From assembly GCF_037969765.1 (NCBI RefSeq), contig NZ_CP150207.1:186001-250000 (forward strand): DNA of 64,000 nucleotides. Direction: 5' to 3'. This DNA is from Paenibacillus sp. FSL W8-0186 (GTDB lineage: Bacteria; Bacillota; Bacilli; Paenibacillales; Paenibacillaceae). The notes beneath the pieces are model-generated. The model was not told the DNA's origin. It ran no database searches and saw nothing but the letters and a program-made list of their open reading frames with translations. Shown here in pieces: positions 1-7,724 of the stretch (position 1 is the stretch's first letter; each line of letters begins with the position of its first letter). The position numbers were made by a program, and so were the translations under genes.

Positions 1-1
1 G

Positions 2-277
2 CTAACGCTTGACGAGCTGCTGCGGGCGAATCCGAATTATCGCCAGATCGTCGATCCTGCCATAGCTCAGCAATTACAGCAGACGCAGGGCTATTTCGGC
101 AATTTCAAGACGATTGGCCCGAATCCGTCGTATTACGTCAAGGACGAGGGTGTCGTCATCTTTTTCCCGTTGTATGAGTATTTGCCTTATGTGAACGGAT
201 TTCCGGAGTTCTATTTTCCTTTCTCGCAGCTGCTGCCTTCAGGTACGAATCCGTTTGATTTCACGAGACACAAATAA
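2..277 (+). CDS. C-terminal fragment of a DUF3298 (RsiV-like) protein
   Basis: An open frame enters from the left edge and ends with TAA at 275-277, giving 91 residues. The segment VVIFFPLYEYLPYVNGFPEF resembles the end of the DUF3298 domain found in RsiV-type anti-sigma factors and in some secreted peptidoglycan deacetylases, where a buried 'IFF-YE-APY--G-P-F' pattern is typical. The N-terminal part is outside the window, so a signal peptide, membrane anchor or catalytic domain cannot be seen and the role stays open. It is followed by a strong hairpin at 321-376, so it probably ends its transcription unit. Confidence 0.6.
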   Translation, partial: LTLDELLRANPNYRQIVDPAIAQQLQQTQGYFGNFKTIGPNPSYYVKDEGVVIFFPLYEYLPYVNGFPEFYFPFSQLLPSGTNPFDFTRHK

Positions 278-320
278 TACTATTATGTTTTGCTATAGTG
301 GAACAATTCTATGGTTATGA

Positions 321-376
321 AAAAGCTCCCCTCATAAGGACGGGTATTTAACCTGCCTGTGATGAGGGGAGCTTTT
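321..376. terminator. Bidirectional terminator
   Basis: Two perfect 15-bp arms, AAAAGCTCCCCTCAT and its complement, are separated by 26 nt that can pair further. The stem ends in T-rich or A-rich tracts on both sides. It lies between the convergent DUF3298 gene and the DsbA-family gene and can serve both strands. Confidence 0.85.
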
Positions 377-395
377 GTCAGTTCTGGATGAGCTC

Positions 396-1130
396 CTAAA
401 CGGAGCAAGAGCCGTCCGAGCAGGAGGGGTCGGAATTCGGGCCAGTGTCCGAATTTCCGCCAGCCTGGCCAGAAATCACTTGCAATGGCTGCTGCTGTTC
501 TTCCTGCCACACCTGCTCAAGTACTTCCAGGAATGTTCCGCTTGGCTGCGCGCCGGATACGGCGTATTTATCGTTGAAGACAAAAAAAGGAACACCGGTA
601 ATTCCAAGACGAGCGCCCTGCTGGAGTTCGTCGATTACTGCGGAATCGAAGGCGCTTTCCTCAAGAACGCGAAGAGCCTCCTGTTCGTTGAGGCCTACTT
701 CGGCCGATAGCCGGGCAAGCGTAGGATGGTCGCCGAGATCAAGACCTTCCGTGAAATAAGCTTGGAACAACCGTTCGGCCAGCTCGTTTCCTTTGCCGTG
801 CTGTTTGGCGAACTGCGTCAATTGATGGGCATCATGGGTGTTCGTGGGGATGACGTTATCCATGTGGTACTCCAGCCCGACTTCAGCGGCTTGCATAGTG
901 ACTTGCTCATTCATTTGTTTGGCTCGTTCGTAGGGCATGCCGTATTTCTCGGCCAGCACCGTGTTAATATCCTTGCCGGTCTTCTTCTCGGCATCGGGCG
1001 CGAGCTCGAAGCTGCGGAAGCCAACTTGGACTTGGTCGCCATGAGGGAATTGCTTCAGGGCTGCTTCGAATTTGCGTTTGCCGATATAGCAGAATGGGCA
1101 AGCAAAGTCTGACCATATGTCTACTTTCAT
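396..1130 (-). CDS. DsbA family thiol oxidoreductase (FrnE-like)
   Basis: This 244-aa protein begins MKVDIWSDFACPFCYIGKRK, with a CPFC redox motif directly after the first strand of a thioredoxin fold. It continues with the helical insertion and the cis-Pro segment GITGVPFFVF typical of FrnE/HCCA-isomerase-type DsbA proteins. No signal peptide is seen, so it should act in the cytosol. The C-terminal tail is low in complexity and ends with a second Cys pair (DPSCSDGSCSV), unusual for the family. An AAGGAGG site lies 8-10 nt before the ATG. It follows the adenine deaminase gene by 29 bp on the same strand and may be co-transcribed. The physiological substrate is unknown. Confidence 0.88.
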   Translation of the reverse strand: MKVDIWSDFACPFCYIGKRKFEAALKQFPHGDQVQVGFRSFELAPDAEKKTGKDINTVLAEKYGMPYERAKQMNEQVTMQAAEVGLEYHMDNVIPTNTHDAHQLTQFAKQHGKGNELAERLFQAYFTEGLDLGDHPTLARLSAEVGLNEQEALRVLEESAFDSAVIDELQQGARLGITGVPFFVFNDKYAVSGAQPSGTFLEVLEQVWQEEQQQPLQVISGQAGGNSDTGPNSDPSCSDGSCSV

Positions 1131-1159
1131 GGGATTGCCTCCTTAAATTTACTCTTCTA

Positions 1160-2956
1160 TCATTCAATAATTTCTACAGGAATAAGCTTGAACTCGGTGA
1201 CGTCAACCAGACCGCGATTTGAAATGCGGATCTCCGGAATGACCGGCAGGGCGATCAGCGAGAAGGTCATGAACGGTGCATTCAATGGACAGCCCAACTG
1301 CTGCCAGGCCGCAGCAAGCTGCTTCACTTCCCTGGTTACAGTCTCCAGCGGCTGATCGGACATCAAGCCGGCGATGACCATAGGCACCGAGGCGAGGACT
1401 TGGCCGTTCTCCACCGCAATCATGCCACCGCCAAGTCGGGCTAGCTCATTGGCTGCGAGAGCCATATCCTCTGCATTCGTTCCCATGACGAGCAGGTTGT
1501 GGCTGTCATGGGCCACTGTAGAAGCAACCGCTCCGCTTCTCAATTGGAAGCCCTGGGCGAAGGCCAGAGAGATTTGTCCGGTGCCATGATGACGCTCAAT
1601 GCACGCCAGCTGTACGATATCCTGCTTAGGGTCAAGCTGGATAATGCCGCCGGAGACCTGCAGCGTCGCTGTTGCCTTCGCCGTGCGGGCGCTGTTCTCG
1701 ATTGCTTGGATGAGATGCACCTTGGTGCTTGTTCCCTGGCTTCGGCTGCTCAGCAGGAAGTCCGCTGCAGTAAGCGGGCGGGCTAAATGAACCGATTGCC
1801 GTATTTTCTCCGGATAGACATAGCTGGGAAACTGAGCTATCAGTCTGCCGCGATCATAGACCAGTTCGCCGTTCGTAATAACGCTGGAAGGCTCCATTTG
1901 CCGCAAATCATCGATAAGCAGCAGATCGGCGCATTTGCCCGGGGCGATTCCGCCGATATCGCCATCGAGCTTGAAGTAGCGAGCTGTGTTGATCGTCCCC
2001 ATCTGAATAGCGGTAACCGGGTCAACACCTTCCTCTATAGCACGGCGGACAACATGGTTGAGATGTCCCTTCTCAACCAGCGTCTCCGGGTAGACGTCAT
2101 CGGTAACAAGCATAATGTTGTCGGTTCTTACACGATCTTCAGTGACGACCTTGATAACCTCCTTGACGTCATGCCAGGCGGAGCCCTCGCGGATCATCAG
2201 ATGCATGCCGAGCCTTAGCTTAGCCAAGCCTTGCTCTCTTGTAACCGTCTCGTGACAGGAGGTCACACCCGCGGCAATGTAGGCCTGAAGCTGCTGCTCG
2301 TCGTCGCTAGGGAAGTGGCCGGTGACCGCTTTGCCGGCCTCCATGGTGGCTTTGATTTCCCCGGTCATTTTCGGTTCGCCATGCACGACGCCGGGGAAGT
2401 TCATCACCTCGCCCAAGCCCGCAACACCGTCCCAGGTCATGCCCTCTGCGATGTCGTCGACATGCAGCTCGGCGCCGGCATCCTCGAGATCCGTCGTAGA
2501 CGGAACACAGGAAGGGAAGGTGGTGTATACCTTCAGCGGCAAACCGCGGCCTTCTTCATGCATGAGGCGGACCCCTTCCGTTCCGAATACGTTGGCGATT
2601 TCATGCGGATCCATAAAAATAGCAGTGGTTCCTTTGGCTAGCGCCGCTTTGGAGAATTCGGTGACAGACAGCATCGTACTTTCAACGTGCATATGTCCAT
2701 CCAGCAGACCTGGTGAAATATACCGGCCAGCGGCGTCGATCACCTGCGTACTAGCTCCTATTGTATGTAAGGCATGGCCTACATAAGCAATGCGGCCATG
2801 CTTGATGGCTACATCCGTGTTCTCGATCAGTTCGCCGGTGTATACGTTCACCAGCGTACCGTTAGTGACGACCAGATCGGCGGGCTCTGCCCCCATGGCA
2901 ACCTGGCCCAGGCTGTGGCTGACGTCATATTGTTTGTTCGTTCGGTTATGGCTCAT
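1160..2956 (-). CDS. ade: Adenine deaminase
   Basis: This 598-aa amidohydrolase converts adenine to hypoxanthine in purine salvage. The metal-binding motif DGHMHVEST, the DPHEIAN segment, and the long C-terminal domain with GGMIAVENG and LGCPLNAPFMTFS are characteristic of AdeC/Ade rather than other amidohydrolases. The open frame extends nine codons further upstream. I chose the ATG at 2956 because AAAGGAG stands seven bases before it, while the upstream codons overlap that site. I see no purine riboswitch in the 88 bp between this gene and clpP. The dsbA-like gene follows closely and may share the transcript. Confidence 0.95.
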   Translation of the reverse strand: MSHNRTNKQYDVSHSLGQVAMGAEPADLVVTNGTLVNVYTGELIENTDVAIKHGRIAYVGHALHTIGASTQVIDAAGRYISPGLLDGHMHVESTMLSVTEFSKAALAKGTTAIFMDPHEIANVFGTEGVRLMHEEGRGLPLKVYTTFPSCVPSTTDLEDAGAELHVDDIAEGMTWDGVAGLGEVMNFPGVVHGEPKMTGEIKATMEAGKAVTGHFPSDDEQQLQAYIAAGVTSCHETVTREQGLAKLRLGMHLMIREGSAWHDVKEVIKVVTEDRVRTDNIMLVTDDVYPETLVEKGHLNHVVRRAIEEGVDPVTAIQMGTINTARYFKLDGDIGGIAPGKCADLLLIDDLRQMEPSSVITNGELVYDRGRLIAQFPSYVYPEKIRQSVHLARPLTAADFLLSSRSQGTSTKVHLIQAIENSARTAKATATLQVSGGIIQLDPKQDIVQLACIERHHGTGQISLAFAQGFQLRSGAVASTVAHDSHNLLVMGTNAEDMALAANELARLGGGMIAVENGQVLASVPMVIAGLMSDQPLETVTREVKQLAAAWQQLGCPLNAPFMTFSLIALPVIPEIRISNRGLVDVTEFKLIPVEIIE

Positions 2957-2992
2957 TTCTCTGGTCTCCTTTACACCTAGCACCCTAATTGC

Positions 2993-3032
2993 AAGAAAGA
3001 CTGTCCTCCAAGCTATGCTTGGAAGACAGCCT
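2993..3032 (-). terminator. clpP terminator
   Basis: The arms at 3001-3013 and 3017-3029 form a 13-bp stem with one G-U pair and a 3-nt loop. On the minus strand a TCTTTCTT tract follows. It lies directly after the clpP stop codon. Confidence 0.8.
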
Positions 3033-3044
3033 TATTTACAATCG

Positions 3045-3641
3045 TTACACTCCAGCAGGAGTGACTTTCTCAATCACTTTGTCCACAATGCCATATTCCA
3101 TTGCTTCGGCAGCGCTCATAAAGTAATCGCGGTCCGTATCCTTCTCAATCCGCTCCAGCGGCTGTCCAGTACGCTCCGCAAGAATATGATTCAGTTTATC
3201 ACGCATTTTCAGGATGCGGCGAGCCCGGATTTCGATGTCCGTCGCTTGTCCTTCCGCACCGCCTAGCGGCTGATGGATCATGATCTCGCTGTTAGGCAGC
3301 GCATAACGCTTGCCTTTCGCGCCTGCGTTCAGCAGGAAAGCGCCCATAGAAGCAGCCAGTCCGACACAAATCGTCGATACGTCTGATTTAATAAATTGCA
3401 TCGTATCATAAATCGCCATCCCTGCGGTAATTGAGCCGCCAGGGCTATTAATGTACAAATGAATATCTTTGCCTGGGTCTTCTGCATCCAGGAATAGCAT
3501 TTGCGCGATGATGGAGTTGGCAACGACGTCATTCACTCCGCTACCAAGGAAGATAATACGGTCTTTCAGCAGTCTGGAATAAATGTCGTATGCGCGTTCT
3601 CCGCGGTTGCTTTGTTCAACGACCATTGGAATATAACTCAC
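3045..3641 (-). CDS. clpP: ATP-dependent Clp protease proteolytic subunit
   Basis: ClpP forms the tetradecameric serine-protease chamber that works with ClpX and ClpC in cytosolic protein quality control and regulated proteolysis. At 198 aa it has the normal length. The catalytic triad falls at the canonical positions: Ser98 (LAASMGAF), His123 (MIHQP) and Asp172 (DRDYF). The start is taken as GTG at 3641 with AAGGAGG eight bases upstream. This gives the family N-terminus (f)[10 protein letters not shown]; the longer open frame upstream has no such support. The promoter about 160 bp upstream is overlapped by a perfect CtsR heptad repeat, so heat-shock control is expected. It is a single gene closed by its own terminator. 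Confidence 0.97.
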   Translation of the reverse strand: MSYIPMVVEQSNRGERAYDIYSRLLKDRIIFLGSGVNDVVANSIIAQMLFLDAEDPGKDIHLYINSPGGSITAGMAIYDTMQFIKSDVSTICVGLAASMGAFLLNAGAKGKRYALPNSEIMIHQPLGGAEGQATDIEIRARRILKMRDKLNHILAERTGQPLERIEKDTDRDYFMSAAEAMEYGIVDKVIEKVTPAGV

Positions 3642-3799
3642 CGATAAAACCTCCTTAGATTGGTTCGAGCTCCTACTAGCGTCTCTTCGATAAAGGCCGG
3701 GCCAATCGCGAAGTGAGCAGTATAGCCTCCATTGTAATATAGATTCATGTATCGATTCAATCAATCTCATAATTGACGAAATCGAGAATTATTAACCTC

Positions 3800-3839
3800 A
3801 TCATAAACAATTTTAAGTAGAAAGTCAAAGATGGTCAAA
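3800..3839 (-). promoter_or_regulatory. clpP promoter with CtsR operator
   Basis: On the minus strand TTGACT (3828-3823), a 17-nt spacer and TATGAT (3805-3800) form a SigA promoter. Overlapping the -35, on the plus strand, 3823-3839 reads AGTCAAAGATGGTCAAA. This matches the CtsR direct heptad repeat RGTCAAA-NAN-RGTCAAA in full. Binding there would block polymerase, as known for clp genes in Bacillales. Confidence 0.85.
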
Positions 3840-3843
3840 CTAT

Positions 3844-3875
3844 AAAAAAAGAAAAAGCACCACTTAATTTGGTGC
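3844..3875 (-). terminator. Second terminator downstream of tRNA-Arg
   Basis: A GCACCA/TGGTGC hairpin is followed on the minus strand by a long T-rich tract. It sits about 60 nt after the first terminator of the tRNA gene, immediately before the clpP promoter, and probably insulates clpP from read-through. Confidence 0.65.
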
Positions 3876-3933
3876 ATTCATGATCCGTTCCGGTTCTGAC
3901 AGTAATAAGAACGCTGCTTGCGTGCTGTAGAAA

Positions 3934-3960
3934 AATAAAAAAAGCCTTATTTAAGGCTTT
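3934..3960 (-). terminator. tRNA-Arg terminator
   Basis: Eight-bp arms AAAGCCTT/AAGGCTTT with a 4-nt loop are followed on the minus strand by a run of T. The element lies 25 nt after the tRNA 3' end. Confidence 0.8.
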
Positions 3961-3985
3961 GTGCGTTTGAAGGTTGAAATTTAGA

Positions 3986-4060
3986 TGGCGCGCCCGCGAG
4001 GAATCGAACCTCGATCTCAGGCTCCGGAGGCCTACGTCATATCCATTGGACCACGGGCGC
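3986..4060 (-). tRNA. tRNA-Arg (anticodon CCG)
   Basis: Read on the minus strand, the 75-nt sequence has acceptor arms GCGCCCG/CGGGCGC, discriminator G and an encoded CCA. The T-arm is GAGGTTCGATTCCTC, and the anticodon loop CTCCGGA gives anticodon CCG (codon CGG). It stands alone, with its own promoter upstream and two terminators downstream. Confidence 0.95.
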
Positions 4061-4081
4061 AAATTTAGCGTAACAAAAATG

Positions 4082-4110
4082 ATTATATGGCATCGGGGGA
4101 CAAATTTCAA
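4082..4110 (-). promoter_or_regulatory. tRNA-Arg promoter
   Basis: On the minus strand TTGAAA (4110-4105), a 17-nt spacer and TATAAT (4087-4082) lie about 20 nt before the tRNA 5' end. Confidence 0.75.
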
Positions 4111-4128
4111 GTGGCAAATTTTATTCTG

Positions 4129-4229
4129 CGCCAACACGTGTGTAGACGGCATGTCCGTCTGCCCCCAAGAGCCATACTGCGGGTTGAGAGACTGCCTAGC
4201 GGGACAAACTCGGCCGAAACGTGTTGGCG
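4129..4229. other. Long-range inverted repeat enclosing hairpins
   Basis: Perfect 11-bp arms (CGCCAACACGT at 4129-4139 and its complement at 4219-4229) enclose 79 nt. The enclosed part holds a second hairpin, AGACGG-CATGT-CCGTCT. The element lies after the solute-binding-protein stop on the minus strand and before the tRNA promoter. It lacks a T run on the gene-proximal side, so it is not a classical terminator. Its function is unknown. Confidence 0.45.
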
Positions 4230-4249
4230 GCCTGTATTTACTTTGCGCT

Positions 4250-5569
4250 TTACTGCTTCAGCTCAAGCTCGGCGAGTGTTGTATCGACCGCCTCTTGGCC
4301 ACGCAGCTCCGCCTCCGCGAGCGCTTCCTCCAGCGTCAGCTCATTTTGCAGGAGCCGATCCAGCACGGATTGAGCGGCAGATTGAAAAGCATCCAGCACA
4401 TTGGCGTCGACCTGGGTATACGGGTCGATGTAATCGGGGTTAGCCTGAAGCGAATAAAGGGGAGAGAGATCATGCCCGGTTACCGGGTGGACATATTCGG
4501 TTACGGCCGGCAAGCCGTAATTGGGCTGTTTCTGAGCCAGCAGACGGCTGTTGAGAGCATCACCAGCAATGAATTTGACGAGTTCAAGCGCTTCTTCCGG
4601 ATGCTCTGAAATTGAAGAGACGCCAAAAAAGTCAAAGATCTCATAAAAGTTGGAGGTGTCAGGATTCAGCGGGTCAATAGGCGCGCTAACCACTCCCCAG
4701 TCAAGCATTGTACCGCCTTCAAAATGGGAGAAGGGCTCGAAGTTATAAGCGAGAACATTGGAGCTCACAGTCATTGCCGCATCCTCTGTCAAGAATGCGG
4801 GATGCTTCATTGAATCAAGCTCTTCTCCTAGGTCATAAACGACACCTGCACGGAAAGCCTGAACCGCGTTGGACCAGATCGATTTCCAGTGTTCGGTATT
4901 CATTGTTACTTTCATGGTATGGGGATCGAAATAAGACAAGTTCTCCGTCTCCCCGGCTTTAAGGATATAGTTCATCGTCACGTTCTTGTAATAATTCATT
5001 TGGATGCCGTACAAGCGGTTGCCTTCTTTATCTTCAGTAGGAAATCGCTGCGCCAGAGCAAATACATCGCTCCAGCTCATTCCGTCGTACGGATAAGCAA
5101 TGTTATATTCATCAAACAGCTTCTTGTTGAAATATAGCGCTTCGCTATGAAAAGTAGGAGCTAACGCATAGTAGCGGCCGTCCTCGGAAGCTGAGCTAAG
5201 TAGTGCGGTAACGATTGGCGAGAGATCTCCTTCGTTCGTTGATGGATTTAATAGGGGCGGAGGGATCTGTCTAAGCTTACCTTGTTCTATTGCTGCTTTG
5301 TATTGGTCCATTCCGTTTATATAGATTACATCAGCCTCTGCATCGAAGCTGCCACCGTCCGTTCCGGGTTCATCCTGGATGACCTGGATTTCAATATAGG
5401 GATGCGACTTCTGGAAAGCAAAGCCGAACATTTTATAGAACTGCTGTGCAGACGGATAGCTGACTTTGATCGTAATCGGTTGAACCTGCTGGGGCCTTTG
5501 GCAGCCTGTAAGTGACGAAAAAACGATGATAAGAAGTAAAGGTATGAACAGTCCGCGTTTTATGGGCAT
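4250..5569 (-). CDS. Extracellular solute-binding lipoprotein
   Basis: This 439-aa ABC-type solute-binding protein of the sugar-binding family (family 1-like) should be anchored outside the membrane. The N-terminus MPIKRGLFIPLLL...LTGC is a lipoprotein signal with an LTGC lipobox. The body shows the usual GRYYALAPTFHSEALYFNKKLF and MSWSDVFALAQRF segments around the ligand cleft. AAGGAGG precedes the ATG. No permease or ATPase gene is nearby, so the partner transporter must be encoded elsewhere or be missing, and the ligand is unknown. It is clearly paralogous to the protein at 6194-7417, and the two flank a small secreted protein on the same strand. Confidence 0.88.
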   Translation of the reverse strand: MPIKRGLFIPLLLIIVFSSLTGCQRPQQVQPITIKVSYPSAQQFYKMFGFAFQKSHPYIEIQVIQDEPGTDGGSFDAEADVIYINGMDQYKAAIEQGKLRQIPPPLLNPSTNEGDLSPIVTALLSSASEDGRYYALAPTFHSEALYFNKKLFDEYNIAYPYDGMSWSDVFALAQRFPTEDKEGNRLYGIQMNYYKNVTMNYILKAGETENLSYFDPHTMKVTMNTEHWKSIWSNAVQAFRAGVVYDLGEELDSMKHPAFLTEDAAMTVSSNVLAYNFEPFSHFEGGTMLDWGVVSAPIDPLNPDTSNFYEIFDFFGVSSISEHPEEALELVKFIAGDALNSRLLAQKQPNYGLPAVTEYVHPVTGHDLSPLYSLQANPDYIDPYTQVDANVLDAFQSAAQSVLDRLLQNELTLEEALAEAELRGQEAVDTTLAELELKQ

Positions 5570-5595
5570 ATGTATGTTCCTCCTTGTAAGTGAAG

Positions 5596-5622
5596 AATAG
5601 GGCGGGATAGACCCGCCCTATT
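5596..5622 (-). terminator. Intercistronic hairpin after the 131-aa gene
   Basis: Perfect 11-bp GC-rich arms AATAGGGCGGG/CCCGCCCTATT with a 5-nt loop lie 3 nt past the stop of the small secreted protein. The following bases on the minus strand (CTTCACTT) are only moderately T-rich, so it could be an attenuator or an mRNA-stability element as much as a full terminator. Confidence 0.6.
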
Positions 5623-5624
5623 TA

Positions 5625-6020
5625 TTACCAGCTATCTGATGCATAATCCTGGGCGTATTTGCCTCCAGAGAAATAAGTTCTTGATGCCGTATTTAAAGTG
5701 TAGGATCCATTGCTGGAGTATACGCCGTCTTTTGTAAACCAGGCCGCTTCGGTATTTCTGCTGGTCGTAGTAGCGGTGCCGGTTTCTTTCTGGGTTGAAG
5801 ATTGATAGAAGGTTCCTTGAACATTTAGACTGGTCATTTTAGTATTCGAAGTAAGTGCATAAGACTTACCTCTAACTGTGTTCGGGGAGGATTGGCTTGA
5901 ACTGATAAAAGCAACCGTTGTTACATTTGGATCTGGCGTATCGATGTCCGCAGCAAACGTTGGGATAGCGATAGCCAAAAAAAGCGAAGTGGCTGCAGCA
6001 GCTAATGTTACCTTTTTCAT
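5625..6020 (-). CDS. Small secreted protein of unknown function
   Basis: This 131-aa protein has a clear signal peptide (MKKVTLAAAATSLFLAIAIP then TFAAD, cleavage likely after AFA/ADI). The mature part of about 107 residues is rich in Ser, Thr and Asn and contains no Cys. Its short strand-like segments (TSLNVQGTFYQSS, GTATTTSRNTEAAWF) suggest an all-beta exported protein. I do not recognise the family. A good ribosome-binding site (AGGGAGCG) lies before the ATG. It stands between two related solute-binding lipoproteins on the same strand, so a shared transcript is possible. No further function is claimed. Confidence 0.7.
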   Translation of the reverse strand: MKKVTLAAAATSLFLAIAIPTFAADIDTPDPNVTTVAFISSSQSSPNTVRGKSYALTSNTKMTSLNVQGTFYQSSTQKETGTATTTSRNTEAAWFTKDGVYSSNGSYTLNTASRTYFSGGKYAQDYASDSW

Positions 6021-6193
6021 TTTAACACGCTCCCTGCTTCATTTTATTATTATTGCATCACGAGTCCTGTAAAAAGGTAAGAACCAAACCCTCCTCTCTC
6101 GGCATAATGCTGAAGTTGCGAGTCTGGATGCTTATATGTAAACGGAACAGGATTTGCCCCGATTACATCAACCAAATTGCAGAGTCAGTATAG

Positions 6194-7417
6194 TTATTGA
6201 ATTTCTTTCTTAGCGATTTGAGCTAAAGCCTGTTCTGCTGTTGCATTACCGGTGATGGCCTGTTCTATCGCTTCATTTAGAAGCTCATAAATGGTGCTTG
6301 GAACCGGGCTTGTACGATATGCGGGTCTAAGCTTGTAGAAGGCTTCTATATCTGAGGTGCTCTGCCCCATGGAAGTGTAAGCCGTGAGTGAAGAAAAGCC
6401 ATAAACGGAACGATACGACCATTTGGCAGTTTGATCTGACATAAAGAAACGGATTAATTCCCAGGCTGCATCGCTTTCGGTCGAGCTGGCAGGGATCGCC
6501 CACATGCCGTCTAACACATAGTGGTGGCTTGAATCCGGCTCCGATGGATGGGTTGGCATGGTCACCAGCTTCCATTCCAGTTCCGAGCCTTGCTGCTCCA
6601 GCTGAATCAATTCTTCGTATGTGATAATGCCCATGGCATACTCGCCTGTTAAAAATAAATTGTCATTTAAATCATGAAGGGCAATGTTTCCTGTTCTTAG
6701 CGGCTCAAGAGTAAGCTCCAGCAAATTTGCCCATGAGGAGCTGTCCAAAGTGATTTGCTTCGTATCCTCATTGTAGGCTTGGAGGTTCTCGGTTTGCCCA
6801 ACGTTAATTAAAAAGTGGGCGTTCGACGGGTAAGAATGCGTCAGCCCTTTGGGGAATTGACGGGCTAAATCAATGATTTCCTCCCAGGTCATCTGATCCT
6901 TGGGATATGGAACGTCATATTGGTCAAATAAATGAGAGTTGTATACAAGTGCCCGGCTATAGAAGGTTGGGGCCAGCCCGTATAGCTTGCCATCCCCATA
7001 TTGCTTCATGAGTTCTACGACGCTCGGTACGAAAGTATCCAGAGAGAAGGAGGTTTTTTGTATGTATGGATCAAGCTCCTGGAGAAATCCGTTATTTGCC
7101 AAAGATTGCAAATAAGCCGGCGGAAGGTAGATTAGGTCTACAGCGTTCTCAGCAGTCCATTCTTGTACGGATATCCTCTCCGTTATTAAGTCGCTTGTCG
7201 GTATTACATTGTAATTTAATTTCGGATATTCAATCGACAGCAAGGATGAATATCTATTCTCGAACTGCTTCTCTGAGAAGTAGCCGATGTTTAAGGTGAG
7301 TTCGCTGTCGTTCAATTCGGAAGGGGAGGGCTGACCCGTACATCCGGTTATAAAAAACAGGCAAATGATAAGAATATATGTTGTCCGAACACGCAATGAA
7401 TACACCACATTTCCCAA
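6194..7417 (-). CDS. Extracellular solute-binding lipoprotein (paralogue)
   Basis: This protein of up to 407 aa has a lipoprotein signal ending FFITGC and the same ALAPTF-S-AL-YN--LFD-Y-VPYP pattern as the protein at 4250-5569. The two are related solute-binding proteins. The start is uncertain: the frame opens with TTG at 7417, two in-frame GTG codons follow within 15 bases, and none has a convincing ribosome-binding site. Any of them leaves the signal peptide intact. No transporter permease or ATPase is adjacent. It is transcribed away from the cggR operon, about 180 bp from that promoter. The ligand is unknown. Confidence 0.83.
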   Translation of the reverse strand: MGNVVYSLRVRTTYILIICLFFITGCTGQPSPSELNDSELTLNIGYFSEKQFENRYSSLLSIEYPKLNYNVIPTSDLITERISVQEWTAENAVDLIYLPPAYLQSLANNGFLQELDPYIQKTSFSLDTFVPSVVELMKQYGDGKLYGLAPTFYSRALVYNSHLFDQYDVPYPKDQMTWEEIIDLARQFPKGLTHSYPSNAHFLINVGQTENLQAYNEDTKQITLDSSSWANLLELTLEPLRTGNIALHDLNDNLFLTGEYAMGIITYEELIQLEQQGSELEWKLVTMPTHPSEPDSSHHYVLDGMWAIPASSTESDAAWELIRFFMSDQTAKWSYRSVYGFSSLTAYTSMGQSTSDIEAFYKLRPAYRTSPVPSTIYELLNEAIEQAITGNATAEQALAQIAKKEIQ

Positions 7418-7597
7418 AATTGTAATTAGATGCCAATTTAAGTATACCCTCGTCTCTACTCTTTGTAAATCAACAAACTAGATTGCTAGCATGCTGCTGC
7501 CGGCTTGCCGCAAAAAAGTCATAAAAACGCCGTTTTTCATGTCTTGGCGAATTTCATCGAAGATCATTGAATAAGCCTCCAGAAGATAGAGAAATAT

Positions 7598-7680
7598 AGG
7601 GACATCACACTTGCAACAGGGACTAAAATTGGTTAAAATATCAGTGGGACTTAAAACGTTAACCCGGGACATTTTAAGGC
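7598..7680 (+). promoter_or_regulatory. cggR operon promoter with two CggR-type operators
   Basis: TTGCAA (7611-7616), a 17-nt spacer and TAAAAT (7634-7639) form the promoter. The known CggR operator of Bacillus has the form CGGGAC-N6-TGTC-N4-CGGGAC. Two such arrays are present. Operator 1 (7598-7633) has AGGGAC at 7598 and again at 7618 and covers the -35 and spacer. Operator 2 (7645-7680) has TGGGAC at 7645 and CGGGAC at 7665 and lies just past the -10. In each, the two GGGAC cores are exactly 20 bp apart. Repression relieved by fructose-1,6-bisphosphate is expected from the family. Confidence 0.85.
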
Positions 7681-7724
7681 CAAGGGAGATGGAGAGGAAG
7701 ACGAAGCTTGCAGGAGTGGAAAGC

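Noticed and set aside
2957..3044. Purine riboswitch before adenine deaminase
   Set aside because: The 88 bp contain only the clpP terminator and the ribosome-binding site.
7254..7436. 60-codon frame overlapping the start of the solute-binding protein at 6194-7417
   Set aside because: Out of frame with the lipoprotein signal and without a domain; start uncertainty of the main gene explains the region.
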